A stretch of 64,000 bases of DNA from Pempheris klunzingeri (taxonomy: Eukaryota > Chordata > Actinopteri > Acropomatiformes > Pempheridae), in contig NC_092013.1 of the NCBI RefSeq assembly GCF_042242105.1, positions 7,564,618-7,628,617 of the forward strand, read 5' to 3'. Below are positions 22,298-34,000 of this stretch, piece by piece. A program made the translations under genes and the position numbers. Below the pieces are notes generated by a model, which was not told where the DNA came from, searched no databases, and was given only the letters and a program-made list of their open reading frames with translations. The stretch's first letter is position 1. Each line of letters begins with the position of its first letter.

Positions 22298-22682
22298 GCA
22301 GGCAGCTGCTGACAGCCGAAGTGAACCGCTCCCCCCAGCAGTCAGTAAACTGGATCAAACGGGGACATTACCGGACAGCTTGGTGGAAATACAGCAGTAA
22401 CACTTACGGCTCCCGGGAGGCGCTTTTGACAACTTTGCGCCGCCGAAGTAACCGGTTGTTTAACGTTAACGTTACGGTCCAAGTAACGTTGTCTTTGGCG
22501 CTGATGGCAAACTGAGTGGACACTGTTGCTTCGACTTTTAGTACAAGTAACGTTGACGTTAGCTAATTACTGTAGGTACAAACAGCCCAGGAACCTCCGT
22601 GTTTACGGTCGCATCCAGTGTCCCGTTGCTCTAATCTGTCACGGTATCGACAAACCTCCAGGTGGTCGGCTACTTGGTAAAG

Positions 22683-25600
22683 ATGGGTGACATTAACCCA
22701 TCGACATCGCACGCATTTCAGTCGGAGGTAAGTGTTTCATGCAACTGTTTTTACAGTGAGTAGTAACACGGCTAACGACGCTAGCAAACGTCAACTTGTT
22801 CGAGGTTGTCACGGCACGATGTAGCAGCTGCTGATTAGCCTGCTGCGCTAATGTTGACATAATGTTTGCCACACAGACGAGCGTAGTTCAAACTGTAATT
22901 TTTCACTAATAAAACTTTGTGCGTGAGAAAGAGGTGTTAACGTTACTTCAGATGGTACTTTTCACGATTGCTGTCGTTGAAGCTAACGTTAGCTTAACGT
23001 TTCATCGAAAAGAAAACATTCCATCATCATTGCGGAGCATGCTAACATTAACGGCGGCTAACTAAGCATCACACTCACGCAGCCTGCTTTTTTTTAATCA
23101 TTATTTTGCATTATCCTCCGTTAACAGCTCGCCAACACTGATGCTTTCATGACTCTGTGACTCTTTCTTTATCTTTCACTTAATGGCTTCATGTAGTTTA
23201 GCTTGCTGAACTCCACCAATATTAGCCAGCAGCTAGCTTCTTAGCATTAGTTACTTATTTGCTGCCTGCTGCTAGCCGCTGTAGCTAACATTAGCTGTCG
23301 TTTTCAGTTGGATTTATCGATGGGGGGTTGGTAGGAAGGTTCACTGTCCTGAGTGAAATCTGACCATGCGATCACTCCAACTTCAGCCTGTGTTTGTCAA
23401 CGCGTTGTTATTTTTTTTTTTTAATTGAGTGGCAGTTTTCAGTTTAACTTCACGTTATGGTTGTGTGCCGATCGACTCTCGTTATTAATGTGTAACGCCA
23501 TGTCGGACGTGTAGGTTTTGCTGCTAATGTCTCGCTGCTGTGATTTATGTTTCAGGGTTTCAGTCCGCCATACAGGAGGAGGAGGACAGTAGAGGATTTT
23601 AACAAGTTTTGCACTTTTGTCTTGGCCTATGCCGGCTACATCCCATACCCCCAAGAGGTGAGTCAATAAGCTGCACACATCTTCACATGAGCACCTGTAT
23701 TGTTGGGCCGAAGTAGTTTTTAAGTGTTGATTATTTTTCTTACCTCGGATGACTGTTGTGCAGGGTTGCGGTCTGTTTCCACGTGCAGATAAACTTAATA
23801 AACCGAGACAATGTCCTGTAGAGGCATAAAAAGATACGAACAAAATCAACTGAAAATGCAGACAGTGGAACAGGACTCATTTAGGAGGAGGAGAAAACAC
23901 CTCCACAATGAAATCATGGTATTTGCTGTAAGTTAATCAAGCCAGTAAAGTTCTATGGTATCTGGATGAACTCCTGTGGCCCCCGAGAGAATGGATTTTA
24001 AAGGAGGTGCATGTTTAAACGCAGACATAAACTGTCTACATGGATGTGTAATCCTGAGGCACTGTTGTGATTGACATCGAGCTGTCTAGATTTTGTGTTG
24101 GTTTTTTTTTTTTTTTTTTTTTTTTTCTTTTAAGTCTTGAATTGTGCCAACTCAGCTAATTGGTTATGAGACACTGAGTTCTCTTGTGTTCACTGAATCA
24201 TGTCTTCTGTTTGCGGACAGGGAGGGAGATAGACAGACAATGAGATTATCTTGAACAGATTCTTTTGTCCCTTTAGTTTCTCTGACTTCAAGTGTTTATT
24301 TTAGTTTCAGCATGGCCTCTGCTTTATTCTTACCATTCACTGGGCACGAATGCTTTTGTGTATACAAGACTCCAGTTGTGATTGTAACACATGGCTTCAA
24401 TGCCTCCTGTCTTGTTTGCTGGACCGCTCTTAGAGCCTCCTTCACCTACACTGCTGTTTGTCACCTCCTTAACTGAGCCCTCTTTTGGTCAAGTAGTCTT
24501 AACCACACCATGCATCTATTCATACCCATGCTCCTCACAGAACACATTTATTATGGCTTAAAACATCAGTTTTAGTCATAGTCCTCCTGCCCAAAACACC
24601 AAAGCTGCGTCCTGTTTTCAAGGGAGGATGTTTTTACAGTGTCACAGTGTTGTTATAAACACATTTATCTCTTCCAAACCCCATCAGCTAAGACCCTCTT
24701 AGTGATAGAGTGATAGGGTTTTCATGGTCTTTACAGCTTCATCAAAAATTGTGGTGACACCTTCTATTTCTGCAACTATGGCAAAATGGTGACTGAAAAT
24801 TACACACTTTTTAATGTCATCATTCTCTTTGAAAACCAAAAGACGGACAACAAAATGTTACACTCATATTTCAGCATGAGCTTGACAGAACTGACATTAG
24901 ACAAATTTACCTCCTCTCCCTCACTGGCACTGTCTAGGTTCTGACTCATTTTGTTCAAGTTGTAGTTGGGCTTTTCTTTCATCGTGTTGCTCTTTTGTTT
25001 CTATCCAACACGTGCGAGATTTGTTTTCATGTCCGCCCCCTCTGCCTGTGCTCATTTCACCACTCGGTGCAAAGGCCACCTTGTCAATTGTTGGTACTCG
25101 ATGGTTTTGTGCGGCAGATCTCCGTGTTAATGCAAATACAGCAAGATTGTGTCATGGAAGAATGAGAGCTCATAAAGGTCAGAATTAAAATGTAGTATAA
25201 TGAATAATGCAGCCCAACATTTAAGCTGTCATGGCGGTAATTAAGCGTTGTCTGCAGTCTCATTACTGGTTAAACCATCACTGTTTGAAGCTGCATCTTA
25301 ACCACACACAGACCGTTACACTAATACAGCATGTTCTGCTAATCCTTGGTACAATGACAATGTATCGATTAGTAAACAGAAATATTACAGGATACGTTCA
25401 TCTTGTTGTTGAGTGTGTGAACAAATATTTTGAATCACCAGCTTTATCTCCCGTTGTGAGTTTGCACTCACTGACCTGTTCCATTCATTGTTACAGGACT
25501 CTCCACTGCGCAGTAGTTCCAGCCCCCCCAACAGCACAGGCAGCACAGCTGACAGCGATGGCTGGACCCCAGGACCCCCAGCCTCCTGCCCACAGCGCTC

Positions 25601-26511
25601 TCCCAAGGCCCCCCAGGACAGGAGCAGGAAACGTCCTCAGCCAGGAGCCACGCTGTCCAGTCACACCAAGAAAGATGTGAGTTGAATTGATGTCGCTTCA
25701 TTAGCCCTAAATTTTCACCTACAGCCCTTTTGACATGCTTTTTTTTCTCTCCCCCTTTTGCAGCACACAATCGCCACCCTGCACCCGGATGACCGCAGGA
25801 AAGCCGATAAGCTGAAGAAGAAGAAAAGGAGAAAGGAGAGGGAGCATTCTGCAGGGGAGGAAAGCGGGGTTCAGCAGGCCCACTCAGCAGCCTCAGAGCT
25901 GCAGTACCCGGCCTCCTTTGGTGGCCGAACGATCAAAGAAGAGCCTGAAGACGATATCAGCATTCCCCTCCACCCCCAGCATCTGCCTAGCCCAGGGCCC
26001 TGCAAGCAGGAGCCCAAGGAGGAGCGTCGACACAGTGATGGCCTAGACCTCGAAGAAGGGGTGGTAAAGGTACAGAAGGTGGAGGGCTTTTCAGGAAGCA
26101 GAACGGTGTTCCGCCAGGGGAAGCAGGTGGTGTTCAGAGATGAAGATGGATCAGGAGAGGATGAGGACATCATGGTCGACTCAGGTAAAGTTTTGTATCG
26201 GTGCATACAGTATTTTCCATTGTTTAAAGTTAAAGCGACTGAGTGTAACTCGGCGTGTGCTCTGTCCTGTCCCCTCAGATGACGACTCGTGGGACCTGGT
26301 GACGTGTTTCTGCATGAAGCCTTTTGCCGGCCGCGCCATGATCGAGTGCAACAAGTGCAACACCTGGATCCACCTGTCGTGCGCCAAGATCCGCAAGAGC
26401 CACGTGCCAGAGACATATGTGTGCCAGAGCTGCCGAGACATGCACGGAGCCCCAGACACCCGCCGCTCCCACCGCTCACGCATAGGCCCACGCAAACATC
26501 TGTTAGACTAA
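22683..26511 (+). CDS. phf13: PHD finger protein 13
   Basis: Exons 22683-22727, 23556-23657, 25497-25676, 25764-26184 and 26279-26511 join in phase to 326 aa; human PHF13 is 300 aa. PHF13 (SPOC1) is a nuclear reader of trimethylated H3K4 acting in chromatin compaction and DNA-damage response. Seen here: the family N-terminal block [20 protein letters not shown] at about residues 22-41, a Lys/Arg-rich nuclear signal near 122-136, a SUMO-type IKEE at 166-169, the shared VVFRDED...[15 protein letters not shown] region, and a C-terminal PHD finger. The [13 protein letters not shown] and [18 protein letters not shown] wording favours PHF13 over its paralogue PHF23. The start codon is chosen because it gives a 15-aa first exon ending in GAG just before the conserved block. 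The central part, exons 3 and 4, differs most from the mammalian protein. Confidence 0.93.
26279..26511 (+). CDS. phf13: phf13 exon encoding the PHD finger
   Basis: The full Cys4-His-Cys3 zinc ligand set is present: C259, C261, C273, C276, H281, C284, C298 and C301. Trp279, in the usual NTWIHLSC context, is the expected methyl-lysine cage residue. The exon begins by completing Asp250 across the intron. TAA at 26509-26511 ends the protein after RKHLLD. Confidence 0.95.
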
Positions 26512-28720
26512 TCCCAGGCCGGGCCCTGAACTCTGACCCCCTTCCGCTCTTTGCTCCCCCTCCACCTGCTGGACTGACCCTTCCTCAAATTCAGGTCTTG
26601 CACCCTTCAGTCTCTGTCCTTCACGGTCAGCCAAGAACCCGCATTTTCTATGAACACGTTGGTGGACCTATCCCAAGCCCTTTTGAAAACAGTTTGAGTG
26701 CTATTTTAGATTTACTAAGGTGTGTTTCTGCTTCCCTACAGACTCTGTGCGTAAGGCAATCACTGAATGGATGTCTGTGGATGACACTAGCATAGCAGCA
26801 AACCGCTACTGTTGGGACTTGGTGTCTCGCGAACACTGGAAACATTTGAACTGCCATATAAAGAGAATACCCTCACAACTGCCACCCACTATGGTGCATG
26901 CTGGGATTTGTGGGAAAGACAGTTTGCACTTTTCTCACTTTTTAAAAAAAAATAAATAAACAAAAACAAAAAAAAAACCATTTGACCTTTCTGTCATAGG
27001 GACAGGTATGTCTTTCTGATTAAACTGGATTTGAGTTTTCTTAGATGCCTCTATTAATGTTATACAATTAACCGTTTCGAATAAGAAAAGCAAGTTAAGC
27101 CTTGTGTTAATTGCTTCAGATGGTGCTATAGTATTAAGCTGAGGTATAATCCAACAGAACAAAGATGTACGATACGAGATTAGGATCCGCATCTGCTTCA
27201 TCTGTCAGTCATTCTGTTTTGTTATTTAAGACTGTGTGAAAGAATATCATTGAGGCTGTAAGCCAACCGAACCAAGCGCTTGTTCCTCTTCCGTCGACTT
27301 CACTGTCTTCCAGCCTCAGCTGCTCCTCTGAATCAAGGCATTACATGGCCACACATTGAGCTTTCACTCACTTTGCATTTCCGAAATGTTTTAAACGGTG
27401 TTCTTATTTCACCAGAACACTTTCTGAGGAGGTTTCTTTTTTTTTTTTTGACAATAATCAGATAACACAACGTGACAGTTTTCAGTAACCTGGGTGTCGA
27501 CAGGGTGTTTTCTGTTGCCTCTGGTCAGTGTTTGTTCTGCATTTCGTGACAGGATTGAACAGTGGTATTGTCCATGAATAATTTTATTTTCCAAACAGTT
27601 AAATTAAATGTTTGTTTTTTTTGTTTTGTTTTCAGCTGTTCCATGCTCATGAAGTTTCAGAGACAAGTATATTTATAGAAGGGAACTCCCATGTCCGTCC
27701 TGTTTAAGTATCAGAGGAAAAAAGCTATTTTAACTGGAATAGGGTTGCTTAGAAAGATTCTCTCAAGAGTCCGGTTGAAATTATGCGTGTGTGTGTGTGT
27801 GTGTGTGTGTGAGTGTGTGTTTGAATGGTTAACGCCGTGTGATGGTATTGGAAATGCATGTGCTGCTATGAGGCGTCTCAACTAAGCTCCATCGTTTCTG
27901 GTCTTTTGTAAGATGACATAATGGATATCTGCAAAGTACCACGGGCAGGGTTGGGTTGTTTTTTTTATTTTTGTCTCTGAAGGGTCAGAACAGAAGAACA
28001 GTCTCAGTCTCTCATCACCTCTCACTACAGTTTTCACAGCAGTATTCACTTACTTCCATATGAAGCGGATTTAATGGGGAAGAAAGTTTTTTTTTTTTTT
28101 TTTTTTTTAATGGCACTTTTTCCCTAAAACTTGCTCCAGTTTGGATGAAACATTTTAAGCTTCGTCATTCATGTGCCACCCGCTGGTGTTTCTGATTATA
28201 TAAAAGCCATATTTGTAGAGTGACAGATTTTAGACTCAGAACCTTGGATATTATCCAGGAGGGGTTTTTACAATGCAGAATCAATAACTTGACCAGGGAA
28301 CGACTAAACACACACACAATGAATGTTTGGTTTGTAAAGAACGCGAGACTTTCCAAGAGTTTATAGTGCTTAAGCTCATCTCTGCACTCTTCTGGTATTT
28401 ACAAATGATGTGTAACAGGTTCTTACTCAGCAATCACCCAGGTCCTGATGTTTTCAAGACCTAAAAATCATTTGCTGTTTCTCAGGACACTCGTGTCTTG
28501 GAGAGCCTGAAGACATCTTCAGGCACAAATTTCTAACTCTGCGTCTTTTAAGACATCAGTGTAATTAATGTTAACAATGCTCATTGTGATACGGCTTCTT
28601 TATCCTGGTCCTGGGTTGTCCTATCCCCTTATTGAGAAAGCGTTGTCTGTACTGTGGTGCAAACTGTTTCTGTGAAACTATTGTAAACTATTGTAAATAA
28701 AGAGTTACCATTTTAACTGG
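26512..28720 (+). other. phf13: phf13 3' UTR
   Basis: About 2.2 kb with no recognised gene between the stop codon and a canonical AATAAA at 28696-28701. It carries an A-rich stretch near 26942-26979, a GT microsatellite at 27787-27821 and a long T run near 28087-28108. An earlier AATAAA within the A-rich stretch near 26950 could give a short isoform. Confidence 0.6.
28696..28701 (+). terminator. phf13: poly(A) signal of phf13
   Basis: Canonical AATAAA followed within 30 bases by a TG/T-rich stretch (GGCTGCTTTTTGTCTTT), the usual downstream element. Confidence 0.65.
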
Positions 28721-31024
28721 CTGCTTTTTGTCTTTAAATTGGATGATTTGCTACAGTGCTCTTGAAATAAATGAGAATCTGATGGGTCCATATTTATTGT
28801 GGTCTTTACAGAACAGAGGAGACAGGCTCCTCGACCATACAGCACATTTACACACTCATGTGGGTCAGTTTGGGTGATGGGCTGGACTGTAAGAGCAGGA
28901 AGCCGTCTTTCTGCTGGCCTCATTGTGGCACTGGAGCAGAGGTGACCAGCTGACCTGTCAAAATACTTTACAGCACACTTAAAACAAAAGACAAAGACAA
29001 ACACTACAAACGTAAACTGCAAAATGGCCGCTGTGCCAGTGACCCTAATGCAAGACAGATATCCCTCTATCTGAATACTGAAATGTATCCCATCTCTACG
29101 CTCAATGTGTTTTTTTGTTTTGTTTTTTTTTGAGCCTACAGAAACCTTCTGGTCTTGCAGGTCAATCACAGCAATGGCAAAAAAAAAAAAAAAAAAAATC
29201 AAAGGAGGGCATTATATTATTATTTCTTAGATGCAAACTCTAGAGTTCATCAAAGTGTACAGCTTCAATTAGAGGCCTCAGCACCACTTTCATGACAACT
29301 AGCTCCAACACTTTGTTTTAAATACTGTACATTTTGTGCAAAATATTACCTCTTCAATAAAATACCATTTGTATCCTACAGTTGTGGGTTTGATGGTGTA
29401 TTCTGGGATTCCCCGCAGCCCATTACAGACATAATTTACCAAGTCTCGCTCTTTCACGTTTCCCTTTGTAGTTAGTGTCAATCCACCTTTAGAACCGTTA
29501 ACACATGAACAGACCGAACACACCGGGTCATATCTGAACAGAAAGTGCATCACAGGATATTACATTTCCCCAACCTCACCACTCTGATGAGAAATAGCTA
29601 CAGTAGATATGAGTTAGTGTGCGGATTATCACCTAAATCAACAGCCAGAAAAGCCCTGGCTGACAAGTATGGTTTTAGCATCTTATACATTACCATGTAC
29701 AAAAAGTAACATTAGCAGAGTAATATTTCTAAACAAACAAAAAAAAAACAGAGAATACAAACTAAAATACATGGCACATATTAAAGCAAAGTCAAACAGA
29801 TAAATCTAGCTGCTGAAATGTGCCATAATTAGTCAAATGGTTTATTGCGGCTCAGGTCAGCTCCATCAACAAGTTATTTTCTGTCACAGTGACTGTTTTA
29901 GCAGCTAGTGTCGCCTTCATGAGGGAAAGTGTTGACCTACGCCCTCTACTGGTCGCATCCCAGCCAGAGAAATAGGGCTTACTGATGGATAAACACCAAA
30001 GAAACTAGAAACCTTCACTGCATTCAAAATCATTTTTAAATATTCAGTTTTGGCTGGAACTGCGCAGAGAGAGTCAATAGACTCTGATGCAAAATAAATC
30101 TTAAGAGGAATGTCTGCCTTTAAATTGCAGTCTAGGCTGAGATATTGAATAATCTGTATGAATAATTTCAAGACCGTCTCTCCTTGGTTGGATCACTACC
30201 ATAAAAGGGCATCTCTATCACTTTCCCTCCCAGCACAGTCCCTCCCCCCAACTCCCATATCCCAATGGTCACCGATAGCACCAGTTTACACCTGCTGATT
30301 TGTACTCCAATGAGCAGCATACACGTCACTGACGGGCATAATAAATGAGGATGAGACATTTCAACAAGTCACATAATCAGACCTCAGTCCCGGCCAGCCT
30401 CAGGGTGACTGAGACGTGACCCTGCATAGAGATGCTCTAAACATTTGCGTGATTTCGTGAAATGACTGGTATGTTATAACATTAGGTTCAACCCTACTGG
30501 GATGATGCACATACAGGACAAAGGCGACAATGATATGGGATTAAACTACAGCACAGCTCATGTGTATATACTTGACATAACAAATGCCAAGAAACATCTC
30601 TAAATCTATGTGTGCACTTTTAGCCCACCGTTGCTGGGAATGGCCACCACGTCCGCGGTGACCATCAGTCGCTCTGTGCAGTGCATATATAAAACTACGT
30701 TCAGGGCCAACGTCTGATGTCCTGCAGCAGAGAGATATTCGAGCAGCCCTGTCAGGTGTAGCAGACTAAAGACACAAAGGGTTTGAGACCTTGCAGATAT
30801 TCTGGGCTTACTCCTGTATTCTGCTGAACCTTGGAGGCGGCCCACAGGAAAGGGAGGAGTGGAGGAACTCGATAAACAGATTCACTAATACCATGACAGA
30901 AGAGGACCAGAGGAGGGCAACAGACTTTTTGTTGATGCATTCCCTCTTTTCTTGAGTTCTTCTGTTTATACAAAGTGTGTTTTTATCTGAACTTGTCCTC
31001 TGGTGCTCCGACAGTGGCGGGCTC
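28721..31024 (-). other. dnajc11: 3' UTR and 3' flank of dnajc11
   Basis: No gene is recognised. Minus-strand AATAAA signals occur at about 29841-29846 and 28793-28798. If the latter is used, the dnajc11 and phf13 transcripts end within about 100 bases of each other, tail to tail. Poly-A near 29179-29198 reads as poly-T on the transcript strand. Confidence 0.45.
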
Positions 31025-34000
31025 CTAGGACTCTGATTCAATTCTGTGAGCTGCAAAGACAAAACATATATAATTGAAACATGGATGCACGCATATACAG
31101 CAGGCTTTAGTCTTGCTGTAATTAGAATGCTGCTGCATTATAGTAATACTGGGCTGCATACTAACATTGCTTGGGTATCCGTAGCGACTCTGTGTCTGCA
31201 GAGATGACTTGGTGCATGACACCTCTGAACTGGTACAGTAACTTGAGACTCTTCTCCTCTCCTACACAAGGGTCGTAGAAGCCCGGCAAACCTGCCTGCA
31301 CACAGAGAAACAGCTCACAGGCATTAGGGACAGTAAGAGTCACCATTTCGCATTGGTGCACCCGCATAAAGTCCCCCGAGTGATTGCCCAGAAAAAGTTG
31401 GGACTCGAAACAATATGGGATGAACTCACGATGCGAGATCTTTGCATCGGTAAAATCCCTCTTACTCCTGTATTTATTTTCTGTAAGATACAGGTACACT
31501 GATCACCTCTTACTCGGGAGTAAGAGGGGATCAGTGTACCTGTATCTTTCTGTTGGCTTAAAAACTTTAATCCATCGAAAAATGTTTGGTCTTGTCTATG
31601 TTATGATCTACTAACATTTGGCAGATTATGGTCTCAGGTAGAGAAAATGTGTCACTGTACACAAACGTTTTCTAAAATTGGTGATTTGTGACTGATGTCA
31701 TGCTCTGCATTTGTTTTCCAAAACATATCTGTGAAGTACAAAATGTCACTTTTATGGTTAATTAATGATTTAGTTAATGTATGATTTGCTGTTTGCTTAA
31801 GAAGAACCAAAGAAATTAAGTCAAACACATATTGAACTGCAGCATATTTTCTTGGATCTTGCTGAATCGCATTGTGCTGAATTGAATTGTGTCGAATCGC
31901 ACTCCCTTCGCCTTGCATTTGTCGTTGCTTCATATGCAACTTTAACGTATCGATCATTGGCGATGCATTGAGTTGCATGTCACATCGGCCTTAGTGACGG
32001 AGATACACGTCCCTAATATGCATGGTTACAAATTTGTAGATAATTAAATGGACACAGTGACATGTAAACACACACACACACACCTTAGAGGACTCGGTGA
32101 GGATGAGTTTGGAGTCCTTGACCAGGCACTGCAGAGGCACAGTGACGTCGATGACCTTTGCTTTCTCCTGCTTCTGGCTGGTGTCTGACACAAACTTTCC
32201 ATACCAGGCATTCAGGATGATCAGACCTACACAGTAACATACAGTGTTAAGTGTAGATCTATGTCACAACAGTCCCACTGCTATGCTAGTATCTTCAAAT
32301 AATCACATGCATCTCCTACACAAATATAACAGGAAATCCATTAGCGCACTGAAGTCATAGCTTTGATTTATGCCAGTGCACAGTCAGATGTTCTACAAGC
32401 ATAACCTATGGAAATACGGGAGCATGGAGATGGGCTTCATCATCATCACTTGCTTCACAGCAGAAGATGATGGAAGTCGGGACTTAGAAAAACAGAATCC
32501 TGGAGCTACAGTCTATTACGCAGTTCACAGCAACCATGAGATATGTGTTTGAATTACAGAGTTGGACTTTTACCAAGTTTTGACTGGCTGCAAACTAAAA
32601 AAGGCTCTCAGTTTGTCAGTCTGGTGTAGTGTGCGTGTGTGTGTGTGTGTTCCCTCACCCATCTTGGATTCTTCCGCTTCTATGATTCTTCTCACAGACT
32701 CCTGCATCAGCAGAACCTGCAGAGGAGCCGAGGGAGAAAGAAGAGGAAGAGGAGGAGGAGGAGGAGGAGGAGGAGGAGGTGGTGGTGGGGTGGAGGAAAA
32801 CAACATAGGATAGGAGGGAGGTTTTTCAGACAAGATGAGGAGAGCTGAACCTAGAAACAATGATCAATGATCGCCGCACGCAGCGAATAACTAACTGTGT
32901 TTGCATGTGAGTGCGAGTACTCACAGCAGACTCTGCCTCCTGCTTCTTCTTGGCGATGTCTGTGGCTGAGCTCTTCCTCTGCAGCTCCAGCTCTCTGAGA
33001 AGCACAGAGACACAAAGCAGACATCACCCACTGGGATTCACTGCGGAGGCTCTCTGTGATGTAAGTGTGAAAGGAGACCCTGACAATGTTAACAACACCC
33101 ATAACCAAAATGTTGCATTTCCACCCAAACTCAGGGCTGTGTGGTTGCCTTCAGCTGATAAACATGACGTTTTCGAATCAAATTATTTCTCATGCATGTA
33201 AAACAGAGCGTTAAAAGTAAACGTTTGATTGAGCGAGACTAAAAGTGGAGGTTCTGAGGACAGGAGCTGTACTGACTGCTCTTTCTGTGCCTGCGTATAT
33301 GGGATGATGATCAGCCTGTGGACGACCATGTAGACCAGCAGGGGCCCCACGGTGGCGTAGAAGACGGCACTGGGCAGCAGCTGATCTGTTAGGTGAACTG
33401 GAAACAGGTACGTTTGGCTGGCACGCGCCAACCTGCACGGAAACACCAGCACAAATAAAAGCACACATTAGATAACTGTGCACTGAGTTAAGGGCCCACA
33501 GGAGAATGAGATCAGATTTCGGGTCGGCCAGTACTTGATCTTGAGCGTGACTCCCTGAGGGACCCCGACGCTGACAGTGGCTGACAGGACACTGTGTCGG
33601 CTGATCTTCCTCTCTGCTCCATATTCCACCACAGTACCAAACCAGCCTGTCCTGGAAATGGAGGAACATTAAAATGAATGGAAACCATTTGAGCTAAGCA
33701 GCTACAGTGAGTCAATTGTACAGTCAGTACAGACACAGATTAAAATGTGTGGCTAATGGCTTTTTAAAAATATTTTTACAGCTCATATATTTTCTTTCTT
33801 TCATTGCTAAACTTCATTTTACATCTTTTTTATTTCTTTTATGATGAGTTTACTTCTTTTTATGTTTTCCCACAGCGTTGCATAATAGTAAAATGCGTTT
33901 TATCTCCCGCAGCTCTTTTAAGGCTACATATGTCCTGTCAGTGTCTTTTATTGTCCTAACTCTGGAAAGCACTTTGTGTTTCTTTCATTCCGGAATGAGC

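Noticed and set aside
22140-22400. Lys-rich 86-codon frame upstream of phf13
   Set aside because: Translation of an AAG triplet tract in the 5' flank, with no conservation expected.
26289-26795. 168-codon frame overlapping the phf13 PHD exon
   Set aside because: Shadow of the true frame; the PHD cysteine pattern is in the other frame.
32562-32860. Poly-Gly, poly-Arg and poly-Pro open frames
   Set aside because: They are translations of the GGA/TCC microsatellite in a dnajc11 intron.
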